Part shown: one piece after another, positions 8,066 to 17,426 of the stretch
Position numbering within the stretch: position 1 is the first letter of the stretch
Layout of the letters: each line of letters starts with the position of its first letter
DNA from: Mumia quercus
GTDB taxonomy: Bacteria; Actinomycetota; Actinomycetes; Propionibacteriales; Nocardioidaceae
Direction of reading: 5' to 3'
Assembly (NCBI RefSeq): GCF_025506335.1
Contig: NZ_JANZYO010000006.1
Location: 102,349 to 166,348, forward strand
Length of the DNA stretch: 64,000 nt
The notes under the pieces: generated by a model
What the model saw: only the letters and a program-made list of their open reading frames with translations
What the model was told of the DNA's origin: nothing
The model's database searches: none
Position numbers and translations under genes: made by a program

Positions 8066-9046
8066 GTGTCTGCCGCTGTGTCCCCAGAGAACAAGGCGCT
8101 CCGCTCGCGCCGTTCCTGCCTCGCCGTCCCCGGCTCGAACCCGCGCTTCCTGGAGAAGGCGAAGGGTCTCCCCGCCGACCAGGTCTTCCTCGACATCGAG
8201 GACGCGGTGGCCCCGCTGGCCAAGCCCGACGCCCGCAAGAACATCGTCTCCGCGCTCAACGAAGGCGGCTGGGGCGACAAGGTGCGCGTGGTCCGCGTGA
8301 ACGACTGGACGACGCAGTGGACCTACCGCGACGTCATCGAGGTCGTCGAGGGCGCCGGCGCCAACCTCGACTGCATCATGCTGCCGAAGGTCCAGACCCC
8401 CGAGCAGGTCGTCGCGCTCGACGTCCTCCTCACCCAGATCGAGAAGACGATGGGGTACGAGGTCGGCCGCATCGGCATCGAGGCGCAGATCGAGAACGCG
8501 CTCGGCCTGACGAACGTCAACGCGATCGCCGCCGCGTCGCCGCGCGTCGAGACGATCATCTTCGGCCCCGCCGACTTCATGGCCAGCATCAACATGAAGT
8601 CGCTCGTCGTGGGCGAGCAGCCGCAGGGGTACGACGTCGGCGACGCGTACCACCACATCCTGATGAGCATCCTCATGGCCGCGCGTGCGTACGACAAGCA
8701 GGCGATCGACGGCCCGTACCTCCAGATCCGCGACACCGAGGGCTACCGCCGCGTGGCGTCGCGGTCGGCCGCGCTCGGGTTCGACGGCAAGTGGGTCCTG
8801 CACCCCGGCCAGGTCGACGTCGCCAACGAGGTCTTCAGCCCCCGCCAGGAGGACTACGACCACGCCGAGAACATCCTCGACGCGTACGACTGGTTCACCT
8901 CCGAGGCCGGTGGCAAGAAGGGCTCGGCGATGCTCGGTGACGAGATGATCGACGAGGCGTCGCGCAAGATGGCGCTCGTGATCTCGGCCAAGGGACGCGC
9001 TGCCGGCATGCAGCGCACCACGCGGTGGGAGCCGCCGACCGAGTGA
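8066..9046 (+). CDS. HpcH/HpaI (CitE-like) CoA-ester lyase
   Basis: This 326-residue TIM-barrel lyase cleaves or forms malyl-, citramalyl- or related hydroxyacyl-CoA. Family motifs are LAVPGSNPRFLEKA near the N-terminus, DIEDAVAPLAK with metal-binding acidic residues, RVNDWTT, IMLPKVQTP, IGIEAQIENALGL and GKWVLHPGQ. GTG 8066 is preceded by GAGGTGA. It is followed after 46 bp by an acyl-CoA dehydrogenase, an association also seen in the mycobacterial leucine/itaconate degradation region (citE, MaoC and fadE genes). The exact substrate cannot be set from sequence alone. Confidence 0.85.
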   Translation: MSAAVSPENKALRSRRSCLAVPGSNPRFLEKAKGLPADQVFLDIEDAVAPLAKPDARKNIVSALNEGGWGDKVRVVRVNDWTTQWTYRDVIEVVEGAGANLDCIMLPKVQTPEQVVALDVLLTQIEKTMGYEVGRIGIEAQIENALGLTNVNAIAAASPRVETIIFGPADFMASINMKSLVVGEQPQGYDVGDAYHHILMSILMAARAYDKQAIDGPYLQIRDTEGYRRVASRSAALGFDGKWVLHPGQVDVANEVFSPRQEDYDHAENILDAYDWFTSEAGGKKGSAMLGDEMIDEASRKMALVISAKGRAAGMQRTTRWEPPTE

Positions 9047-9092
9047 GGTCGGCCCGCACCCACCCCGTCGTACGAGAGATAGAGAGAAGATC

Positions 9093-10289
9093 ATGGGCCG
9101 CCTGGTCACCACTGACGGACTGACCGACGTCCAGGAGGAGATCCTCAAGACCGTCCGCGAGTTCGTGGACAAGGAGATCATCCCGGTCGCCACCGAGCTG
9201 GAGCACAAGGACGAGTACCCGCAGGCCATCGTCGACGGCCTCAAGGAGCTCGGCCTGTTCGGGCTCACGATCCCCGAGGAGTACGGGGGCCTGGGCGAGT
9301 CGCTGCTCACGTACGCGCTGGTGGTCGAGGAGATCGCCCGCGGCTGGATGAGCGTGTCGGGCGTCATCAACACGCACTTCATCGTGGCGTACATGCTGAT
9401 GCAGCACGGCACGGAGGAGCAGAAGCAGAAGTACCTCCCGCGGATGGCCACCGGCGAGGTCCGCGGCGCGTTCTCGATGTCGGAGCCGTCGCTGGGCTCG
9501 GACGTCTCGGCCGTCTCGACGAAGGCGACCAAGCAGGACGACGGGTCGTACTCGATCACCGGCCAGAAGATGTGGCTGACCAACGGCGGCTCGTCGAACC
9601 TCGTCGCGGTGCTGACCAAGACCGACGAGGGCGCGGACTCCGTCTACCGGAACATGACGACGTTCCTGGTCGAGAAGGAGCCAGGCTTCGGCGAGACGGC
9701 TCCGGGCGTCACCATCCCGGGCAAGATCGACAAGATGGGCTACAAGGGCATCGACACGACCGAGATGATCCTGGACAAGCACCAGATCTCGGCCGACCAG
9801 ATCCTCGGCGGCGTCCCCGGCAAGGGCTTCTACCAGATGATGGACGGGGTCGAGGTCGGCCGCGTCAACGTCGGAGCCCGTGCCGTCGGCATCGCCAACC
9901 GTGCCTTCGAGCTCGCCATCGCGTACGCGCAGCAGCGCGAGACGTTCGGCAAGCCGATCGCGCAGCACCAGGCGATCTTGTTCCGCCTCGCCGAGATGGG
10001 CACGAAGGTCGAGACCGCCCACGCGATGGTCGTCCGTGCCGCGCGCAAGAAGGACGCCGGCGAGCGCAACGACGTCGAGGCCGGCATGGCCAAGATGGTC
10101 GCCTCGGAGTACTGCAACGAGGTCGTCGAGGCGTCGTTCCGCATCCACGGCGGCTACGGCTACTCCAAGGAGTACGAGATCGAGCGCCTCTACCGCGAGG
10201 CGGCGTTCATGCTGATCGGCGAGGGCACGTCCGACATCCAGAAGATGATCATCGGCCGCAGCCTGCTCAAGGACTACAAGCTGCGCTGA
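9093..10289 (+). CDS. Acyl-CoA dehydrogenase
   Basis: This 398-residue flavoprotein has the three acyl-CoA dehydrogenase domains. The N-terminal helices include the GLTIPEEYGGLG motif. The middle beta domain has FSMSEPSLGSDVS and KMWLTNGGSSN. The C-terminal helices include RETFGKPIAQHQ and the catalytic Glu in IGEGTSDIQ. It introduces an alpha-beta double bond into acyl-CoA, passing electrons to ETF. A purine-rich ribosome site precedes the ATG. It is probably cotranscribed with the CoA-ester lyase, suggesting branched-chain or dicarboxylic acyl-CoA breakdown. Confidence 0.9.
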   Translation: MGRLVTTDGLTDVQEEILKTVREFVDKEIIPVATELEHKDEYPQAIVDGLKELGLFGLTIPEEYGGLGESLLTYALVVEEIARGWMSVSGVINTHFIVAYMLMQHGTEEQKQKYLPRMATGEVRGAFSMSEPSLGSDVSAVSTKATKQDDGSYSITGQKMWLTNGGSSNLVAVLTKTDEGADSVYRNMTTFLVEKEPGFGETAPGVTIPGKIDKMGYKGIDTTEMILDKHQISADQILGGVPGKGFYQMMDGVEVGRVNVGARAVGIANRAFELAIAYAQQRETFGKPIAQHQAILFRLAEMGTKVETAHAMVVRAARKKDAGERNDVEAGMAKMVASEYCNEVVEASFRIHGGYGYSKEYEIERLYREAAFMLIGEGTSDIQKMIIGRSLLKDYKLR

Positions 10290-10308
10290 CCTGCCGCCCC
10301 GCCTCCGC

Positions 10309-10397
10309 GGTTTGCCACGCCAGCGTGGGAAGTCGTGGTTGGCGGGGCGTGCTTGCCGCGCCAACCGAGGTTTGCCGCGCTGGCGTGGCAAACCTCG
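10309..10397. repeat. Cluster of three related intergenic palindromes
   Basis: Three hairpins sit side by side: CCACGC/GCGTGG around 10315-10328, GGTTGGCG/CGCCAACC (10337-10366) and a 15-bp stem at 10366-10397 (one G-T pair). The units GGTTTGCCACGCCAGCG and GGTTTGCCGCGCTGGCG are diverged copies of each other. The cluster lies between the acyl-CoA dehydrogenase stop and the helicase start. It looks like a REP-type mobile palindrome and could also act as a terminator. Confidence 0.7.
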
Positions 10398-10448
10398 GCG
10401 AGCGGCGGGGGCTGCGGAGGGCGTACGACGGGCGTCGGCGCGGCTGCG

Positions 10449-10454
10449 TACGGT
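10449..10454 (+). promoter_or_regulatory. -10 hexamer of leaderless recQ-like transcript
   Basis: TACGGT is followed by 7 nt and the ATG at 10462. Confidence 0.5.
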
Positions 10455-10461
10455 GGACGTC

Positions 10462-12591
10462 ATGCCCTCCACCACCGCACCGTCCAGCCTGAGCCCGTCG
10501 CGCGCCGCTGTCGCCGAGCGGGTGATCGGTGCCCTCGCGGGCCCCGGCGCCCAGCTGCGTGACGACCAGCTCAGCGCCGTCGCTGCCCTGTCGGAGCCGC
10601 GTGCGCGGGTGCTGGTGGTGCAGGCGACGGGCTGGGGCAAGTCCGCGGTCTACTGGGTCGCCACGGCGATCCGGCGTGCCGAGGGCGCAGGGACGACGCT
10701 GGTGGTCTCGCCGCTGCTCTCCCTGATGCGCGACCAGGTCGCGGCCGCCGCCCGCGCCGGGCTCCGGGCGGAGACGCTCAACTCCTCCAACATCGAGGAG
10801 TGGTCCCGCATCGAGGAGGCCCTGCGCGCCGGCGAGGTGGACGTCCTCCTCGTCTCGCCCGAGCGCCTGGCCAACCCGGGGTTCGGCCGACGGGTGCTCG
10901 ACGCCCTCGCGGGGCGCATCGGCCTGCTCGTCGTCGACGAGGCGCACGCGGTGTCGGACTGGGGTCACGACTTCCGCCCCGACTACCGCCGCGTCTCCGA
11001 CGTCCTCCAGCGGCTCAACCCCGACACCCCCGTCCTCGCGACCACGGCGACCGCCAACGCCCGCGTCACGGCCGACGTCGCGGCGCAGCTCGGTGACGAG
11101 ACGCTCGTGCTCCGAGGGCCGCTCGCACGCTCCAGCCTGGAGCTGTCCGTCGTCGACCGGCTGTCACCGCTCCAGCGGTACGCGTGGGTGGTGGACCACC
11201 TGCCGACGCTCCCGGGCTCCGGCATCGTCTACGTCCTCACCGTCGCCGACGCCGACCGGCTCGCCTCCGCGATCCGCGCCGTGCACGGGTCCGCAGCGCC
11301 GGTCGCCGCCTACACGGGGCAGCTCGAGGCGGCCGAGCGCGAGCGCCTCGAGGACGCGCTCCGCCGCAACGAGGTCAAGGCGCTGGTGGCGACGTCCGCG
11401 CTCGGCATGGGGTACGACAAGCCCGACCTCGGCTTCGTCGTCCACGTCGGCGCGCCACCGTCGCCGGTCTCGTACTACCAGCAGGTCGGACGTGCCGGCC
11501 GTGCCCTCGACCACGCCCACGCTGTGCTGCTTCCGTCGAGCGCGGACGACGGGGTCTGGGACTACTTCGCCACCGCGACGATCCCCGTCGCCGACCAGGT
11601 CGAGCGCCTTCTCTCGGCGATGGCCGACGCGACGCCGGACGCTCCGGCCACGGTCGTCGGTCTCGAGGCCGAGACGGGCCTGCGACGGGGGCGCGTGGAG
11701 CTCATGCTCAAGCAGCTGGCGGTCGACGAGGTCACCGAGCGCGTCGAGCGGGGGTGGGTTCGCACCGGGCGGGAGTGGTCGTACGACGCCGAGCACTACG
11801 AGGGCGTGGTCGCAGTTCGCCGTCGCGAGGCCGACATCATGCGCGCCTACACGCGAGGCGAGCGGTGCCTGATGCAGCTTTTGCAGGAGTCGCTCGACGA
11901 CCCCGAGGCCGCGCCCTGCGGGCGGTGCTCGGTCTGTCGGGGCACGCTTCCGGACGGGCTCGCCGCGGCGCCGCAGCCCGACACCGTACGCGCGGTGGCG
12001 GCGGTGCTGCGCCGGCGTGACAACGTCCTCGAGCCGCGCAAGATGTGGCCGGGCGGTGCCTTCGGCTCCCGCGGTCGGATCGGCCCCGACCGTCTCGTCG
12101 AGCCGGGGCGCGCCGTGATCCACGCGGACGCGCCTGAGTGGCGCGAGGTCGTCCACTCGGTGTTCTCGTCCGACGCGCCGGCGCCGGAGGAGCTGCGTGA
12201 CGCGTGCGTCGGCGTGCTGGCGCGGTGGAAGGAAGACTGGCGGGCGCGGCCCGAGGTGGCGGTCGACCTGGCGGCCGCCGGCTTCCCCGTCCTCACGGCG
12301 AGCGTCGCGGACCACCTCGCCCAGGTCGGGCGGCTCGGCCGGTCGACGGTCCCGGTCGCCCCCTCCGCGCTCCGCGGCGACCTGCGTGACCTGACCTCGG
12401 CCGACGAGGCGACGCTGTGGCGTGACGCGGTGCCGGTGCCGCCGGAGACCGCAGCGGCGGTGGCGGGCCGTACGGTGCTGCTCGTCGTCGACGCCACGGC
12501 GTCGCAGTGGCCGATCACCGTTGTCGGCGGCGCGCTGCGCGGTGCGGGGGCCACGGCCGTCCTGCCCCTCCTCATCCACCGGCGGGTGTGA
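10462..12591 (+). CDS. RecQ-family ATP-dependent DNA helicase
   Basis: This 709-residue protein has the RecQ superfamily-2 core. Walker A is QATGWGKSAVY, motif II is VVDEAHAVSDWGHDFRPDYR, and motif III is TTATA. The second RecA domain has SALGMGYDKPDL and QQVGRAGR. A zinc-binding region near residues 470-500 has Cys in ERCLMQ and CGRCSVCRG. The C-terminal ~200 residues are unlike the usual HRDC domain and end in a region that resembles a nucleotide- or phosphoribosyl-type fold (TVLLVVDATASQWPITVVGG). Such long RecQ-like proteins are common in actinobacteria. Its role is presumably recombination and repair. The upstream in-frame extension is palindromic repeat and is rejected. Confidence 0.86.
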   Translation: MPSTTAPSSLSPSRAAVAERVIGALAGPGAQLRDDQLSAVAALSEPRARVLVVQATGWGKSAVYWVATAIRRAEGAGTTLVVSPLLSLMRDQVAAAARAGLRAETLNSSNIEEWSRIEEALRAGEVDVLLVSPERLANPGFGRRVLDALAGRIGLLVVDEAHAVSDWGHDFRPDYRRVSDVLQRLNPDTPVLATTATANARVTADVAAQLGDETLVLRGPLARSSLELSVVDRLSPLQRYAWVVDHLPTLPGSGIVYVLTVADADRLASAIRAVHGSAAPVAAYTGQLEAAERERLEDALRRNEVKALVATSALGMGYDKPDLGFVVHVGAPPSPVSYYQQVGRAGRALDHAHAVLLPSSADDGVWDYFATATIPVADQVERLLSAMADATPDAPATVVGLEAETGLRRGRVELMLKQLAVDEVTERVERGWVRTGREWSYDAEHYEGVVAVRRREADIMRAYTRGERCLMQLLQESLDDPEAAPCGRCSVCRGTLPDGLAAAPQPDTVRAVAAVLRRRDNVLEPRKMWPGGAFGSRGRIGPDRLVEPGRAVIHADAPEWREVVHSVFSSDAPAPEELRDACVGVLARWKEDWRARPEVAVDLAAAGFPVLTASVADHLAQVGRLGRSTVPVAPSALRGDLRDLTSADEATLWRDAVPVPPETAAAVAGRTVLLVVDATASQWPITVVGGALRGAGATAVLPLLIHRRV

Positions 12592-12598
12592 GCACCGC

Positions 12599-12994
12599 TC
12601 AACGCAGGTGGGAGCGGTCCCACCCCGTGACGAACGCGTACATCGCCTCCGTCAGCCCGTGGTCGTGCGTCGACGCGGGCCGCCACCACACGTCGAGCAT
12701 CACCCACGCCTCGGCCGAGACGCCGCTGCCCCGCTCGGCGCGGCCGAGCTTGCGCCGCGCGGTGGTCGCGCCGTACACGAGCCCGACGGGGAGGACGACC
12801 GCGTGCGTCGCGTCCTCGACGGGGACCGCGACCGGCAGGATCCAGCCTGCGGTCACCGGTTTGCGCGAGGTCGTGTAGGTCAGCAGCCGCCCCTGCGTCG
12901 TCTGCACCCGCGTGTACACGTCCTCGAGCGGGATCTTCCGGTGCTCGCAGGCGGCGACGAAAGCCTGGACGTTCTCCCGTGCCTGGCTGTCCAT
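12599..12994 (-). CDS. Hypothetical protein, 131 residues
   Basis: I do not recognise this small cytoplasmic protein. It has a mixed alpha/beta composition with an N-terminal helix (ENVQAFVAACEHRKIP). Aromatic-rich segments follow (WILPVAVPVED, EAWVMLDVWWRPAS). It is convergent with the RecQ-like gene, 7 bp apart. The ATG at 12994 is supported by TAGCCT 6 nt upstream. Codon use and GC3 look like the neighbours, so I take it as real. Confidence 0.65.
   Translation of the reverse strand: MDSQARENVQAFVAACEHRKIPLEDVYTRVQTTQGRLLTYTTSRKPVTAGWILPVAVPVEDATHAVVLPVGLVYGATTARRKLGRAERGSGVSAEAWVMLDVWWRPASTHDHGLTEAMYAFVTGWDRSHLR
12607..12624 (+). terminator. Possible terminator of the recQ-like gene
   Basis: GGTGGGA and TCCCACC form a 7-bp hairpin with a GCGG loop, 16 bp after the helicase stop and inside the 3' end of the convergent hypothetical gene. 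Confidence 0.4.
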
Positions 12995-13000
12995 GCCGGG

Positions 13001-13006
13001 AGGCTA
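13001..13006 (-). promoter_or_regulatory. -10 hexamer of leaderless hypothetical gene
   Basis: TAGCCT on the minus strand is followed by 6 nt and the ATG at 12994. Confidence 0.5.
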
Positions 13007-13046
13007 GTTGCGCTGTGTTACAGCCGCGTCAACAACCGCCGGCCGC

Positions 13047-15437
13047 TCAGGTCGCCGGGTTGAGCACCCAGTCCCTCACCTCGGGCATGTCCTCCAGATG
13101 CTCGCGGACGTACGCGTGGTGCTTCTCGAGCATCTGCGTGCAGTGCTCGCGCAGCTCTTGGGCGTTCTCGGGCGTGTGCTTGGAGTTGTTGAGCACGTCC
13201 TCCACGAGCTGGTAGCGCGACATGCCGTTGAGCACCGTCATGTCGAACGGCGTCGTCGTCGTGCCCTGCTCGATGAACCCGCGAACGTGGAAGCGGTCGG
13301 CGTCCGGGCGCCCGTGCACCAGCTTGTGGATCGCGCCGTGGTAGCCGTGGAAGGCGAACAGCACGTCGACGTCCTCGGTGAACAGCCCGGCGAACTCCGA
13401 CTCGGACATCCCGTGCGGGTGGTCCTTCTGCCGCGGCAGCGTCATCAGGTCGACGACGTTGACGACCCGTACGGTCAGGTCCGGGACCCACTGCTTCAGC
13501 AGCTGCGCGGCGGCGACCGTCTCCGCGGTCGGCACGTCACCCGCGCACGCCATCACGATGTCGGGCTTCTTCGAGCCGTCGTCGTTGCCCGCCCACTCCC
13601 AGATGCCCGCGCCCTTCTCGCAGTGCGCGGCCGCGTCGTCGATCGAGAGGTACTGCAGGTGCGGCTGCTTGTCGATCGCGATCAGGTTCACGTACGAACG
13701 TGAGCGGAAGCAGTGGTCGGCGACCGAGAGCAGGCAGTTCGCGTCCGGCGGCAGATAGACCCGCGACACGATGCCGCGCATGTTGAGCACGACGTTGATG
13801 AGCCCGGGGCCCTGGTGGGAGAACCCGTTGTGGTCGTTGCGCCACGTCGTGGAGGTGAGCAGGATGTTGAGGCTCGGGATCTTGGCGCGCCACGGCAGGT
13901 GGGCCGCCTCCTCCAGCCACTTCGCGTGCTGGACGGTCATCGACGCGCTGACCATGCCGAACGACTCGTACGTCGCGAAGAGGCCGTGCCGCCCCGTCAG
14001 GTTGTAGCCCTCGAGCCAGCCCTGGCAGTTGTGCTCGCTGAGGACCTCCATCACGCGGCCGTCCCGCGAGAGCTTGACGTCGTCGGGCGTGACCCGCTCC
14101 ATGAACGCACGGTCGCTCACCTCGAAGACGGCGCCGAGCCGGTTCGAGTTGGTCTCGTCGGGGCAGTACAACCGGAAGTTGTGCGGGTTGTCGCGATAGA
14201 TGTCGGCCATCATCGCGCCGAGCACGCGGGTGTTCTCGAAGCGTTCCGCCGCCGGGTTCAGAACCTCGATCGCGTAGTCGGTGAACGGTCGCAGGGCGAG
14301 GTCCTGGGTGAGCACCCCACCGTTCGCGGCCGGGTTGGCGCTCATCCGCAGGTCGCCGTCGGGGTTGTTCGCCTGCACCTCGGCGCTCGGTCGGCCGTCC
14401 GGGAAGAGCTCGTCGGGCCGGTACGACTTCATCCAGGACTCGAGGATCGCCAGGTGCTCGGGGTTGGTCCGCACACCGGACAGCGGGACCTGGTGCGCAC
14501 GCCAGGTGCCCTCGACGGTGACGCCGTCGATCTCGTGAGGCCCGGTCCACCCCTTCGGGGTTCGCATGACGATCATCGGCCAGCGCGGCATCTCCCCGTC
14601 CCAGGTCCCGCCGCGGGCGGCGTCCTGGATCGCCCGGATCTTGCCGTACGCCTCGGCGAGCACCGCGGCGAAGCGGTGGTGCATGCCGGGGAGGTCGTCG
14701 CCCTCGATCTCAAGGACGTCGTAGCCGTGGCCGGTGAAGAGCTCGCGCACCTCCTCGGGCGGCTTGCGTCCCAGCACCGTCGGGCTGGCGATCTTGCCGT
14801 CGTTGAGGTGCAGGATCGGCAGGACGGCGCCGTCGCGCTCGGGGTTGAGGAAGGAGATCCCCTTCCAGGACCCTTCGAGCGGGCCGGTCTCGGCCTCGCC
14901 GTCGCCGACGACTGCCACGGCCAGGAGGTCGGGGTTGTCGAAGACCGCGCCGAAGGCGTGGATGAGGACGTAGCCGAGCTCGCCGCCCTCGTGGATCGAG
15001 CCGGGCGTCGTCACGGAGACGTGGCTCGGGATGCCGCCGGGCGTCGAGAACTGCCGGCAGAGGCGCGTGAGCCCTTCGGTGTCGAGGGAGACCTGCGGAT
15101 ACACCTCGGAGTAGGTGCCCTCCAGATAGGTGGCCGCGACCACCGCCGGTCCGCCGTGACCGGGCCCGGAGAGGTAGATCGCGGACTGCCCGGTCGCGCG
15201 GATCAGCCGGTTCATGTGGGCGTAGACGAAGGACTGGCCGGGGCTCGTGCCCCAGTGCCCGAGGAGGCGCGGCTTGATGTCGTCGGCGGTCAGCCGGCGC
15301 TCCAGGAGCACGTTGCTCTTGAGGTAGATCTGCGCCACCGTGAGGTAGTTGTTCGCCCGCCACCACGCGTCGAGAGTCGCGACCTCCTGGTCGGACGGGT
15401 TCGCGAGCGCGGTCACGTCGATGGTCGACTCGGTCAT
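13047..15437 (-). CDS. xfp: Xylulose-5-phosphate/fructose-6-phosphate phosphoketolase
   Basis: This 796-residue thiamine-diphosphate enzyme splits xylulose-5-P (or fructose-6-P) with phosphate into acetyl phosphate plus glyceraldehyde-3-P (or erythrose-4-P). Signatures include GHWGTSPGQSFVYAHMNR near the N-terminus, the ThDP motif VGDGEAETGPLEGSWKG, and the phosphoketolase ESFGMVSASM and HNGFSHQGPG segments. Length is normal for the family. Its start overlaps the ackA stop by ATGA, so the acetyl phosphate made here is passed to acetate kinase for ATP. This is the phosphoketolase overflow bypass. Confidence 0.95.
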   Translation of the reverse strand: MTESTIDVTALANPSDQEVATLDAWWRANNYLTVAQIYLKSNVLLERRLTADDIKPRLLGHWGTSPGQSFVYAHMNRLIRATGQSAIYLSGPGHGGPAVVAATYLEGTYSEVYPQVSLDTEGLTRLCRQFSTPGGIPSHVSVTTPGSIHEGGELGYVLIHAFGAVFDNPDLLAVAVVGDGEAETGPLEGSWKGISFLNPERDGAVLPILHLNDGKIASPTVLGRKPPEEVRELFTGHGYDVLEIEGDDLPGMHHRFAAVLAEAYGKIRAIQDAARGGTWDGEMPRWPMIVMRTPKGWTGPHEIDGVTVEGTWRAHQVPLSGVRTNPEHLAILESWMKSYRPDELFPDGRPSAEVQANNPDGDLRMSANPAANGGVLTQDLALRPFTDYAIEVLNPAAERFENTRVLGAMMADIYRDNPHNFRLYCPDETNSNRLGAVFEVSDRAFMERVTPDDVKLSRDGRVMEVLSEHNCQGWLEGYNLTGRHGLFATYESFGMVSASMTVQHAKWLEEAAHLPWRAKIPSLNILLTSTTWRNDHNGFSHQGPGLINVVLNMRGIVSRVYLPPDANCLLSVADHCFRSRSYVNLIAIDKQPHLQYLSIDDAAAHCEKGAGIWEWAGNDDGSKKPDIVMACAGDVPTAETVAAAQLLKQWVPDLTVRVVNVVDLMTLPRQKDHPHGMSESEFAGLFTEDVDVLFAFHGYHGAIHKLVHGRPDADRFHVRGFIEQGTTTTPFDMTVLNGMSRYQLVEDVLNNSKHTPENAQELREHCTQMLEKHHAYVREHLEDMPEVRDWVLNPAT

Positions 15438-16681
15438 GCGTGCTCCCTTGCTTCGGGGTGGTCCGTGGGCGGTGCCGTACGGGCGGGTGAGCCCGTACGG
15501 ACAAGAGCGACGGTGTGCTGGGCGATCTCGGCCTCCTCGTCGGTGGGGACGACCGCGACGCGGATCGGCCCCCCTCCGATGACGAGGCCCTCGGCGGGGA
15601 CGGAGGAGGTGTTGCGGGTCGGGTCGAGCTCGATCCCGAGGTGGCCGAGCGGGTCGCACACCTGGGCGCGCAGCTCGGGGTCGTTCTCGCCGATCCCGGC
15701 GGTGAAGACGAGGGCGTGGACACCAGGGACGGTCGCGAGGTACGCGCCGATGTACTGGCGGATGCGGTACGTGGCGAGGCGGATCGCGGCGGAAGCGTCC
15801 TCGTCACCGTCGGCGGCTCGTGCCCTGATGGCGGCCATGTCGGACTCGCCGGTCAGCCCGAGCAGCCCGCTGCGGCGCTCGAGCAGCTGAGCGACCTCCG
15901 TGGTGGACATGCCGGCGTCGTCCTGGAGGTACAGCACCGCGGACGCATCGAAGTCACCGGCGCGCGTGCCCATGACGAGCCCGGAGAGGGGAGTGAAGCC
16001 CATCGACGTGTCGACGCTGCGGCCGCCCTCCACGGCGGTGATCGAGGCGCCGTTGCCGAGGTGGCAGACGACGAGGTTGACGTCGGCCTCGGGGATGCCG
16101 AGCAGCGCGGCGGTCCGCTCGGTCACGTACTCGACGGAGGTGCCGTGGAAGCCGTAGCGGCGCAGTCGGTGCTCCTCGGCGACGTCCTGCGGGATCGCGA
16201 ACGTGTAGGCCTCCCAGGGCAGCGTGGCGTGGAAGGCGGTGTCGAAGACGGCCACCTGCGGGAGGTCGGGGTCACGTTCCTTCATCAGCCGGATGCACTC
16301 GACGGCGATGGGGTTGTGCAGCGGGGCCAGGGACGAGAGGGCGTCGATGCGCTCCAGGACCTCGTCGTCGACGACGACCGGAGCACTGAACTCCGTCCCG
16401 CCGTGGACCACGCGGTGCCCCGCCCCGACGAGCCCGTCGAGCCGAGCGCCGGCTTCGTCGAAGCGGCGGAACATCGCGGCGATCGCCTCGGCGTACGTGG
16501 CGCCGGGCAGTGGCCGCTCCGCCGGCTCCTGGCCGGTGACCTGGTAGCGCAGCGAGGTGCCGTCGTGCCCGATGCGGGAGACGATGCCCCGCCCGAGACG
16601 TACGCCCGACGTCGCGTCACGCAGCTCGTACTTCAGCGACGACGAGCCTGCGTTGATGACGAGCACCGTCTCGTCCGGCAT
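15434..16681 (-). CDS. ackA: Acetate kinase
   Basis: This 415-residue ASKHA-fold kinase converts acetyl phosphate and ADP to acetate and ATP. It has the N-terminal signature VLVINAGSSSLKYEL, the second signature GAGHRVVHGG, the adenosine motif LVVCHLGNGASITAV and the C-terminal FTAGIGEN. ATG 16681 is preceded by AGGAGG. It is first in the ackA-xfp operon. No phosphotransacetylase gene is present, so acetyl phosphate would come from the phosphoketolase. Confidence 0.95.
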   Translation of the reverse strand: MPDETVLVINAGSSSLKYELRDATSGVRLGRGIVSRIGHDGTSLRYQVTGQEPAERPLPGATYAEAIAAMFRRFDEAGARLDGLVGAGHRVVHGGTEFSAPVVVDDEVLERIDALSSLAPLHNPIAVECIRLMKERDPDLPQVAVFDTAFHATLPWEAYTFAIPQDVAEEHRLRRYGFHGTSVEYVTERTAALLGIPEADVNLVVCHLGNGASITAVEGGRSVDTSMGFTPLSGLVMGTRAGDFDASAVLYLQDDAGMSTTEVAQLLERRSGLLGLTGESDMAAIRARAADGDEDASAAIRLATYRIRQYIGAYLATVPGVHALVFTAGIGENDPELRAQVCDPLGHLGIELDPTRNTSSVPAEGLVIGGGPIRVAVVPTDEEAEIAQHTVALVRTGSPARTAPPTDHPEAREHA

Positions 16682-16868
16682 CGAATCCTCCTTGCCCGAC
16701 CAGCACTGCGGCGCGCCCGGTGGCGCACCCGCTGCCAGTCTGTCTGCGTGCGGGGAGCATCGCACCCTGAGGGTGACGCTCCGTTCGGCGCCCCAGGGGT
16801 GCGCGTCGTGCACGGCGAGGAGCGCCGCGAGTCACTAGGGTGATCTGCAGTCGACCAGGAGGATGGGC

Positions 16869-17426
16869 ATGGCGCAGCAGCAGGGCAGGCAGGGGTTCAC
16901 GCTGGAGTATCCGCAGCACCTCGCGTACTTCGACCAGTACTCCGAGGCGCAGCGGGCCGTGGACTACCTGTCCGACCAGAAGTTCCCGGTCGAGAACATC
17001 ATGATCGTCGGCACCGACCTGAAGCAGGTCGAGCGCGTGACGGGACGGATGACGTGGGGCAAGGCGGCGGGGTACGGCGCTGCCACGGGTGCGTGGTTCG
17101 GTCTCCTCCTCGGACTCATCGTGGGGATCTTTGCCGAGCCCGGCCAGTGGTTCCCGATCGTGCTGTCGGCGATCCTCTTCGGCCTCGTCTTCGGCGTGGT
17201 GTGGGGGCTGATCGGGTACGCCTTCACGGGCGGGCGTCGCGACTTCACCTCGGTGACGCAGGTGGTGGCCTCGCGCTACGAGCTGCTCGTGGAGCACAAG
17301 CTCCTCGCGGACGGGCAGCGCCTGCTCGCGGGTGCCCACCAGCAGCAGTCCGCGCCGCCGCAGTCGCAGGCACCGCAGCAGCCGCCGGCGCAGCAGCCGC
17401 CGGCCACGCAGCCGCCCGAGGCGTGA
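16869..17426 (+). CDS. YflT-type general stress protein with two membrane helices
   Basis: This 185-residue protein has an N-terminal heat-induced stress (YflT/GSP17M) domain (FDQYSEAQRAVDYLSDQKFP, about residues 20-60). Two hydrophobic segments follow (residues ~70-120). The tail is rich in Gln and Pro (QQPPAQQPPATQPP). The biochemical role is unknown. An ATG at 16863 directly abuts AGGAGG (16857-16862), too close for initiation, so the second ATG at 16869 with a 6-nt spacer is the real start. Its stop overlaps the next gene (GTGA). Confidence 0.8.
   Translation: MAQQQGRQGFTLEYPQHLAYFDQYSEAQRAVDYLSDQKFPVENIMIVGTDLKQVERVTGRMTWGKAAGYGAATGAWFGLLLGLIVGIFAEPGQWFPIVLSAILFGLVFGVVWGLIGYAFTGGRRDFTSVTQVVASRYELLVEHKLLADGQRLLAGAHQQQSAPPQSQAPQQPPAQQPPATQPPEA

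Noticed and set aside
16682-16868. Riboswitch or attenuator between ackA and the stress gene
   Set aside because: Only a weak GC-rich hairpin is present near 16764-16803; no conserved aptamer element is evident.
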